Shown: one piece after another, positions 58,897-64,000 of the stretch | How the letters are laid out: each line of letters opens with the position of its first letter | Position numbering within the stretch: position 1 is the stretch's first letter | Assembly (NCBI GenBank): GCA_024742765.1 | Contig: JANSXT010000006.1 | Location: 62,001-126,000, forward strand | Direction of reading: 5' to 3' | From: Phyllobacteriaceae bacterium | Lineage (GTDB): Bacteria > Pseudomonadota > Alphaproteobacteria > Rhizobiales > Rhizobiaceae | Length of the DNA stretch: 64,000 nucleotides | Notes under the pieces: model-generated | The model's database searches: none | Told to the model about the DNA's origin: nothing | The model's input: the letters and a program-made list of their open reading frames with translations, nothing else | Made by a program: the position numbers and the translations under genes

Positions 58897-59295
58897 ATGC
58901 CGTTTGTGCCTGCCATTACCCTGACCGAACCGCAACTGCAGGAACTGCTGGTGGCAGCGGGTCGGCTGGCGGCCGAACAGGTGGTGGCCGAACTGCGCGC
59001 CAGCTTGGTGCAGGACCCGCGCGAACAGACCCTGCTGCGGTTGCGCGGTTTTCTGCAGGACCCGAGCACGATCACCGACCCGCGTGCCCAGTGGGCGGAT
59101 GCGGCCCTGATCCGGCGTATCCAGCCCAACCGCCAGGGCAAACCCAAATCGGTGGCGTGGTTCATGAAGTTTCAGAAGGCGACGGGCCTGTGCGACTGCC
59201 CCAGCCGCCGCAGCCCCAACCATGGCCGCGCCAAGGAATGGACCTTTGCGGACATCCGCCATGCGTGGCAGCATTACTACCAGATCAGCCGGTGA
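58897..59295 (+). CDS. Unknown 132-aa protein downstream of the integrase
   Basis: A protein starting MPFVPAITLTEPQLQELLVA with a leucine-rich helical N-terminal half (AAGRLAAEQVVAELRASLV), then a basic C-terminal half with QPNRQGKPKSVAWFMKF, CDCPSRRSPNHGRAKEWTFA and DIRHAWQHYYQ. It may bind DNA and help the integrase (directionality factor), by position and charge only. No family is recognised. GC content is island-like but codon use is still chromosomal. Confidence 0.55.
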   Translation: MPFVPAITLTEPQLQELLVAAGRLAAEQVVAELRASLVQDPREQTLLRLRGFLQDPSTITDPRAQWADAALIRRIQPNRQGKPKSVAWFMKFQKATGLCDCPSRRSPNHGRAKEWTFADIRHAWQHYYQISR

Positions 59296-59352
59296 GCGGC
59301 GGCAGGCCTACAGCCAGCCGACGCTCTTCTCCAGCCCCCAACATCCTCGCAA

Positions 59353-59403
59353 AGCCAGTCAAGGCCAACGCCGCACAGCGGAGCGCAGCTGCCTTGACGG
59401 GCT
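59353..59403. repeat. Inverted repeat between convergent island genes
   Basis: AGCCAGTCAAGGC (59353-59365) pairs with GCCTTGACGGGCT (59391-59403) with one mismatch, around a GC-rich loop. It sits between the rightward gene ending at 59295 and the leftward gene ending at 59485, where it may terminate transcription from both sides. There is no T tract. Confidence 0.5.
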
Positions 59404-59484
59404 GCGCGGGGGTGTTTGCACGATCATCTTCTGGTCCAGAGCAACGAAATCGTTCAGCTTTGAGGGCGATACGGAACTTGACTG

Positions 59485-60111
59485 TCAAGACTGGACTGAT
59501 GCCGCTTTGATGTGAGGCAGCACCTCTGCAATGAATTGGGGCATCACGTAGACCACAAGTGCCAATAATAAGCACAGAGCCATTCGAAAAATAAGCTTGT
59601 GCGTAACAACTACGTAGCTGATCTTCTTGTTGACAGCACTACGGTCGTTTCTCACCGTGAGCAAAATTTCCCTGGTGAGGCATTGGACCGCTTCAGCGCT
59701 ATCAGCGCATTTAACAATCTCATCAACATCCACCCGGTGATATGTTCCTACTGTAAGCGCGCGAAATGACGAATAAAAAGCTCCGACGCCGAAAGCGATG
59801 CCAGTCGCAAACAGAATTGAACAGGCTGTTTGCTCCCAAGTATCAATACCAAGCATTCCCTTAAGAGCGCTGTGCTCCGTCAGAGATAACAATACGGGAA
59901 TCAAAGCTAGTAAAACCGCCAAGTATATTTGACTTTTGTTTTCTGAATTGTTTTTTCGATTTGTTTCAATATCTCTCAGGCGCCTCGCTTCTTCCAAGAA
60001 AACTACTTCGTTAGATGAACGGGAGAAACACCGAATCTTGGCCAAGTCGGCTTTCAAAGATGCATCACTCGACGGGCCAACATAAGGCCAAATAGCCTGT
60101 AACAGTGTCAT
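59485..60111 (-). CDS. Membrane protein of the graspetide operon, unknown function
   Basis: A 208-aa protein with a cytosolic-looking N-terminal part (LKADLAKIRCFSRSSNEVVF) and three membrane segments: QIYLAVLLALIPVLLSL, TACSILFATGIAFGVGAFYS, and IFRMALCLLLALVVYVMPQF. Its ATG overlaps the stop of the ATP-grasp gene (ATGA at 60108-60111), so it is translated with it. It is not an ABC or MFS exporter by length. It may serve immunity, membrane anchoring or export of the modified peptide; I recognise no family. The upstream frame to 60360 is only the overlap with the ligase gene. Confidence 0.65.
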   Translation of the reverse strand: MTLLQAIWPYVGPSSDASLKADLAKIRCFSRSSNEVVFLEEARRLRDIETNRKNNSENKSQIYLAVLLALIPVLLSLTEHSALKGMLGIDTWEQTACSILFATGIAFGVGAFYSSFRALTVGTYHRVDVDEIVKCADSAEAVQCLTREILLTVRNDRSAVNKKISYVVVTHKLIFRMALCLLLALVVYVMPQFIAEVLPHIKAASVQS

Positions 60112-61076
60112 TGTGAAATTCGTTCCATCGAGTCGACGATAGCGGCCGATATCCGCAGACCGGTTCGATTTTCTATCCAAGCCCACTGCCCATTTGGGTT
60201 GCACTCGAGAAACCAATAGGTGCCGTCTTTGCCCAAGACGAGATCGATGGCTCCATAATTGAGCCCAAGCCGCTGAACTAACGTGATGCATTGTTGAACT
60301 GTCTGCGGCGGTAGATTCACAACATCGTGCGGCAGCTCTACAACGGAACTGTGTCGCCAATCGGTTTCGGTGGCGCTGAAGCGCTGAGAATCAATCGCCA
60401 CGGCAAACACATTCTGCTCTACCACTGTTACCCGCAGATCGTATTGCTTGGGAATCTTCCGTTGAAAGATGACGGGCGCGAGACCGAGCTCGTCAGGATC
60501 TATCTGATCACGCGAGTCAATGGTATTGGTATAAATTACACGATCAGGCCGGTTGGCCTCTTCAAGCAGAGATTGCTTCAACGGCTTAGCCACAACCTCC
60601 CCACTCTCGAAAAGATCATGAAGTGGCTCCACCATATTTGTAATGATGGTTTCAGGAACACTAAAGCCAACATCTTGTGCCAGCCGTAACTGCTTTGGCT
60701 TATCTTCTGCAAGCGCGATACTGTTTGGATGATTGAACCACCGTTTATCAAGCTCCAAGTAAAGCGAGCGCAGCAGATAAGTCCACTCTTCGCGCACGTA
60801 GTTTGCAATTGAGGCCGGTGTATCTGCAGAGATTGTACGGGGCGGTAGCGGTCGCCGAAAATAGGCCGCGAGAACGCCGCTCAGAGCAATTGTCGTGCCC
60901 GCACTAATCAATTGAGTGGCAGCACCAACTTGCCCCTGAATGATCGATAGCTCAGTCACATCCTCTGTGTTCAAACGGAAAAAATTGTGACCTCGCTGGG
61001 ACAGCTCCCTCACGATGAAATCGGACGTCAGATCGCGCTTGTTAGTGACAATCAAATGGCATCCGTCTTGAACCAC
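60108..61076 (-). CDS. ATP-grasp graspetide (omega-ester RiPP) ligase, MvdC/MvdD-like
   Basis: A 322-aa ATP-grasp enzyme. N-terminal HLIVTNKRDLTSDFIVRELS with FRLNTED and AAYFRRPLPP match the MvdC/MvdD pre-ATP-grasp domain; then DKPKQLRLAQDVGFSVPETI, IFQRKIPKQYDLRVTVV, VFAVAIDSQ, NYGAIDLVLGKDGTYWFLEC and the Mg/ATP-binding ECNPNGQWAWIE. These enzymes phosphorylate Glu/Asp side chains of a precursor and join them to Thr/Ser (ester) or Lys (amide). It starts with GTG at 61076, sharing one base with the precursor stop (TAGTG). A single ligase suggests one bond chemistry, most likely esters. Confidence 0.88.
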   Translation of the reverse strand: MVQDGCHLIVTNKRDLTSDFIVRELSQRGHNFFRLNTEDVTELSIIQGQVGAATQLISAGTTIALSGVLAAYFRRPLPPRTISADTPASIANYVREEWTYLLRSLYLELDKRWFNHPNSIALAEDKPKQLRLAQDVGFSVPETIITNMVEPLHDLFESGEVVAKPLKQSLLEEANRPDRVIYTNTIDSRDQIDPDELGLAPVIFQRKIPKQYDLRVTVVEQNVFAVAIDSQRFSATETDWRHSSVVELPHDVVNLPPQTVQQCITLVQRLGLNYGAIDLVLGKDGTYWFLECNPNGQWAWIENRTGLRISAAIVDSMERISQ

Positions 61077-61453
61077 TAAATGAACATGCTCCCAACTTGC
61101 GGTGATGTGTCGTCGCGTTCCATTTGAGCTTCAGTCTTGGTCGATAGCTCGACGCAAGCGCCGATTGGTGCGTCGTCCTGCTCCGGTCCGGCATCGGTTT
61201 TAGTTGCTAACTCAACAAGCGAGATCATATCATGACGGTCGTCGGTTTCCTGTTGCGTAGCTGTCTTCGTTGCCAACTCGGTCACTGAACGAGACTGATC
61301 GATCACCGGCAATTCGCGACCGGCTTGCTGTATAACCCACATTGAAACCTTGGCGGAATAGTAACCAGCCAAATCCTGCCCACCCGAACGTTCAGAAGCG
61401 AAGCGCGTCAGAAACGGCACTGGAGTAATCGTACTAGCTCTAGTCTGTGCCAT
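61076..61453 (-). CDS. Graspetide precursor with three core repeats
   Basis: A 125-aa peptide gene directly upstream of the ATP-grasp ligase. Leader: TPVPFLTRFASER (residues 11-22), equivalent to the PFFARFL recognition helix of microviridin precursors. After a 30-residue linker the C-terminal half has three units of consensus ELxTKTxxxxExDD: residues 59-72 (ELATKTATQQETDD), 81-94 (ELATKTDAGPEQDD) and 102-115 (ELSTKTEAQMERDD). Conserved Thr pairs would be donors and Glu/Asp acceptors for ester rings. AAAGGAACG precedes ATG 61453. TTGACA at 61527-61532 (reverse strand) may be its -35 box. Confidence 0.85.
   Translation of the reverse strand: MAQTRASTITPVPFLTRFASERSGGQDLAGYYSAKVSMWVIQQAGRELPVIDQSRSVTELATKTATQQETDDRHDMISLVELATKTDAGPEQDDAPIGACVELSTKTEAQMERDDTSPQVGSMFI
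61109..61285 (-). repeat. Three core repeats of the graspetide precursor
   Basis: Units at 61238-61285, 61172-61216 and 61109-61153, 21-22 codons apart, each with the T-K-T then E-x-D-D pattern. The three linkers between them differ in sequence, so the conserved residues stand out as the likely ring-forming positions. Confidence 0.85.
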
Positions 61454-61651
61454 TAGCGTTCCTTTACGAATTTTTTCAGGTTTCTTCGTGAGGCTACATT
61501 CGACAGATGATGCGCACCGCATCCGTTGTCAATTATTGGTTTGCGGCAAGCGTCACATGCTCCGTTAACGTACACCTACTCAAATTCTGGCGCCATTATC
61601 GTTTCGGTCCATCCGCGAGCCCATCACGATCAGCATAGCCCTAACGTGATC

Positions 61652-63886
61652 TCAAGCGGCCTCTGACAAGGTAAGCGCGGCCCTAACTTCAGCTACTCCA
61701 GCCTTCAGTTGAGCTGACGCCGCGTCGTCAGTTTCGATGGCCTCCAGTATTGCCTCGACGCGGGTCCAAGGCAGGAAGTGTTTGATAGTTGAGAGGTATA
61801 GTGGACGTTTAACCCGGTCTGCAATGACAAGGCTGCGCAAACCAAGGAGGAAGGTTACGAGCCGCTCCGGATCATCCAAGAGCTGTTTTGCCCATTGACG
61901 GGCCATCTTGGTGCCGCACAACTCACGCCAGCCGTACATGAATGATCCGAGTTCCGGAAGCGTCTCAATTGAGGAACGCGTCTCTTCGTCTTCCAATCGT
62001 TCGCGAAGCTTCCTTTTTGCCAGTGTAAGTTCCTTAGGCGTTACGACGCGTGCGTCAGCATGGACGGCTCGATCACCTACCAAACCGTTGTCGTACAAGT
62101 GTTTCCTTAGAAAGTCTGCAACAAGCCACGAGAGTGATTTGGTCACCAAAAGGCGCTGCCAAAACGCTTTTCGAACGTCGGGCTGGCTGTCAGACAGGCG
62201 CTTGAGCAGGATGTCGGTCATGTCGCGGACTTGCGCACGGGTGATGTCGCGCATCATGAAATGTCGGTTCATGCCCGAACGAGTTGCATCGTCAATGATC
62301 TCAGCAAAAGCAATGACAGTATTCTGAGCGACGCGATCATCGGCGTGTTCAGCCACTACTGTCTGCATGCGCTGTACGGCGTGAACTAACCAGCTTTGCC
62401 CGTGCATTCTCTCGGAATGTGACATCTGCCTGAGGCGGTTGGCGAGGTCCTCCGGACTCGCTGCCGCAAGTTGTATGAGCTCATCAATCTCATCGTCTGC
62501 CAGAACAGTTGTGGGGGCCGACAATGCGAAATAGAACTTGTAGTGGAATGGACTGCCGAGACGTTTGCGCTTTGCCAGTTCACGACTCTTCTCCATCCCG
62601 GTATTCACATATACAGCCTTCTTCGGGTCGTCATCGCGCTCAATGCCAGGGATGAAGCCGCTTATGGCGTAAATCGAATTGCCACTGTCAAATCCATCAT
62701 ACGGCAAAAGCTCCTGAAGGCGCTCACCCATCTTTTGATGGTCCGCACCCGAGATTTGTCCATCCCCATTTTCAATCACGGAGCGTTCGTTCAGGTACTG
62801 CTCAATCCAGTCATACAGCGCAGGTTTGAGCACCTTGATTAGCTGAATGCGAACAAAATCGGGGAAGTAAACATCGCGTTGAATCGGTGGATATAGGAGC
62901 TTGATTCTGTTCAAGACAGCCTTGACTTCACGTGGTGTGGTTAGCGTGGACCCATGTTGATCGATCGCTTGGCGAAAATCTGATGCCTCTTCAGGCTCTA
63001 GGTTCGGCAATCCCAAGTCCGAGCGGAGCTGGTCAAGGGCAATTTTCAGCTGAGTACGAAGCGCGAAGGGTTCGTAAAGAGGCATACCATAAGACACCTG
63101 TACAATCTTCTGGATGAATGCTGATCCATCATCGACACCAAGATTTTTTTCTACCGCAGTGCTCAAGACATGCCGGTCATAGCACATGACAAAGGTCAGA
63201 TTGGGCAAGTTGGCGACAGATTTGACCAGCCGCAACACCTCAGTTGCTTGATTAGGCTCCAAGCGATCTAGATCATCGATCAAAACGACAAACGTATGCT
63301 CCAGTCGGGTCAGAGCGGTCTCAATGCTGCGCTTCAGTTCAATTGCCGATGGCCCACCGGCGTGCTGCTCGGCCGACCTGTTAACTTGCTTCATCAACTT
63401 TGCGACGAAGTTGGTCGGCGCATTGAATTGACCGATGAATTCCAAAGCTGATGCCGCTGTGCTCGTGACGGCACTATATTGATCGAGTGTTTGCGCCAGT
63501 CCTTGGACGGCATCCTTGACTTGTTGTCGCTTGGGCGTTGGCCGCGTGTCGATCTCCGACACTCGGGACTTAACTTGAGAGAAGAGTTCACGTGGCAGTT
63601 CCGCGATGTCGCCCAATAACCAAGGTGCGACCTCGATAACGGATGTGTCGGCCGCGTTCGCTTCGATCTGCTGCTTGATAAATGACAGTAAAGTGCTCTT
63701 TCCCGACCCCCAAGGTCCCTCAATCCCGATCACAAAGCCCGATTCATGCGCGCTTGATAGGATTGTAGGAGCCAGTTTCTCGGCGATCTGAACAAAACCA
63801 TAGTGGTCGTGTCGCTCAGTAGAAACCGGCGTATCGCCGTCAATTGTCGGCGAGGTTTTAGGGCGAGGTGAGTGCTCGTCAGTCAT
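61652..63886 (-). CDS. KAP-family P-loop NTPase
   Basis: A 744-aa protein. Walker A is GIEGPWGSGKSTLLSFIKQQ (about 54-70) and Walker B is TFVVLIDDLDRLEPNQATEV (about 195-212); the VLIDDLDRL pattern, NLTFVMCYDRHVLSTAVE and EVKAVLNRIKLLYPP are typical of KAP NTPases of the STAND/AAA group. No clear membrane segment is inserted in the NTPase domain, unlike many KAP proteins. Residues about 340-744 form a helical C-terminal region with no match I know. KAP NTPases are frequent in mobile elements and defence islands. Its ATG overlaps the Fic gene stop (ATGA). Confidence 0.82.
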   Translation of the reverse strand: MTDEHSPRPKTSPTIDGDTPVSTERHDHYGFVQIAEKLAPTILSSAHESGFVIGIEGPWGSGKSTLLSFIKQQIEANAADTSVIEVAPWLLGDIAELPRELFSQVKSRVSEIDTRPTPKRQQVKDAVQGLAQTLDQYSAVTSTAASALEFIGQFNAPTNFVAKLMKQVNRSAEQHAGGPSAIELKRSIETALTRLEHTFVVLIDDLDRLEPNQATEVLRLVKSVANLPNLTFVMCYDRHVLSTAVEKNLGVDDGSAFIQKIVQVSYGMPLYEPFALRTQLKIALDQLRSDLGLPNLEPEEASDFRQAIDQHGSTLTTPREVKAVLNRIKLLYPPIQRDVYFPDFVRIQLIKVLKPALYDWIEQYLNERSVIENGDGQISGADHQKMGERLQELLPYDGFDSGNSIYAISGFIPGIERDDDPKKAVYVNTGMEKSRELAKRKRLGSPFHYKFYFALSAPTTVLADDEIDELIQLAAASPEDLANRLRQMSHSERMHGQSWLVHAVQRMQTVVAEHADDRVAQNTVIAFAEIIDDATRSGMNRHFMMRDITRAQVRDMTDILLKRLSDSQPDVRKAFWQRLLVTKSLSWLVADFLRKHLYDNGLVGDRAVHADARVVTPKELTLAKRKLRERLEDEETRSSIETLPELGSFMYGWRELCGTKMARQWAKQLLDDPERLVTFLLGLRSLVIADRVKRPLYLSTIKHFLPWTRVEAILEAIETDDAASAQLKAGVAEVRAALTLSEAA

Positions 63887-64000
63887 CGTTCAGTACCTCG
63901 CCGCAATATTGCGAGGTAGGCGTCATACGCATAGACACGGCGGCGCCGTTTACCGGTGATTTCTTTGACGATGCCCAGCTTTTCGAGATGCCGCAAAGCG
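63883..64000 (-). CDS. Fic-family protein, C-terminal end (cut by window edge)
   Basis: Only the last 38 residues are visible: ALRHLEKLGIVKEITGKRRR then RVYAYDAYLAILRRGTER. This is the winged-helix C-terminal tail typical of Fic-family AMP-transferases (LE.LGIV.E.TG..R.R.Y.YD.YL.IL). The catalytic HPFxxGNGR loop would lie beyond the window. The stop overlaps the KAP start by the ATGA sequence, so both are made from one transcript. Confidence 0.75.
   Translation of the reverse strand, partial: ALRHLEKLGIVKEITGKRRRRVYAYDAYLAILRRGTER

Noticed and set aside
60108-60360. N-terminal extension of the membrane protein gene (frame open to 60360)
   Set aside because: The extra 83 codons overlap the ATP-grasp gene and translate to non-membrane, Arg/Ser-rich sequence; the ATGA overlap at 60108-60111 gives a far better start.

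Overview
The window is GC-rich chromosomal DNA of an alphaproteobacterium, most likely of the Hyphomicrobiales (rhizobial/marine relatives). This rests on gene families (corrinoid methyl-transfer genes with Arg/Gly-rich tails, soxBDAG, a GbdR-like GlxA regulator, IalB, BrnT/BrnA, DUF1194) and on a CCCTCCCC-type palindromic repeat. No rRNA genes or intact tRNA genes are present. The last 7.7 kb is a lower-GC integrated island that runs off the right edge.

Layout. (1) 1-6.2 kb: end of an ExoD-like gene, a formyltransferase-like gene, then a C1 cluster: 'virulence factor' small protein, methylenetetrahydrofolate reductase, methyl-H4folate:corrinoid methyltransferase, an inserted DUF559 endonuclease plus a large palindromic repeat, and a RACo-like corrinoid activator. 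(2) 6.2-15 kb: two toxin-antitoxin modules, YbdK-type ligase, MFS transporter, small 53-aa gene with a stem-loop leader, haloacid-dehalogenase-like protein, GlxA/GbdR regulator, a split tungstate-type transporter with no ATPase, a DUF1194 protein. (3) 15.2-17.8 kb: FAD/GcvT methylamine-type dehydrogenase. (4) 17.9-26.6 kb: two polytopic membrane proteins and a five-gene reverse operon (HAD-UbiA fusion, DprE1-like oxidase, small DMT transporter, epimerase, class III aminotransferase) that looks like a polyprenyl-phosphate pentose pathway. (5) 26.8-38 kb: MscS channel, heterotetrameric sarcosine oxidase soxB-D-A-G with two more copies of the palindromic repeat between its genes, TetR/azoreductase pair with a double operator, guanine deaminase, DUF2256. 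(6) 38-43.6 kb: EAL phosphodiesterase, DUF6916, and a reverse operon of three tail-collar paralogues, a beta-propeller protein and a GNAT. (7) 43.8-56.2 kb: an 11-kb gene for a 3655-aa inverse-autotransporter-like beta-helix protein, divergent from an IalB-family gene. (8) 56.3-64 kb: two different tRNA 3' fragments (Lys-CTT, Val-GAC) acting as attachment-site scars, a tyrosine recombinase, and a reverse-strand block containing a graspetide (omega-ester RiPP) cassette, a KAP-family P-loop NTPase and the end of a Fic gene.

Together, regions 1, 2, 3 and 5 are consistent with use of methylated amines (betaine, dimethylglycine, sarcosine) with methyl groups entering tetrahydrofolate, probably under a GbdR-type regulator. 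The most notable candidate for a new system is the graspetide cassette at 59485-61453: a precursor with a microviridin-like PFLTRFA leader motif and three ELxTKTxxxxExDD core repeats, an MvdC/D-like ATP-grasp ligase coupled by a one-base overlap, and a coupled membrane protein, all inside a mobile island next to Fic and KAP genes. All functions are read from sequence alone; no database search was possible.
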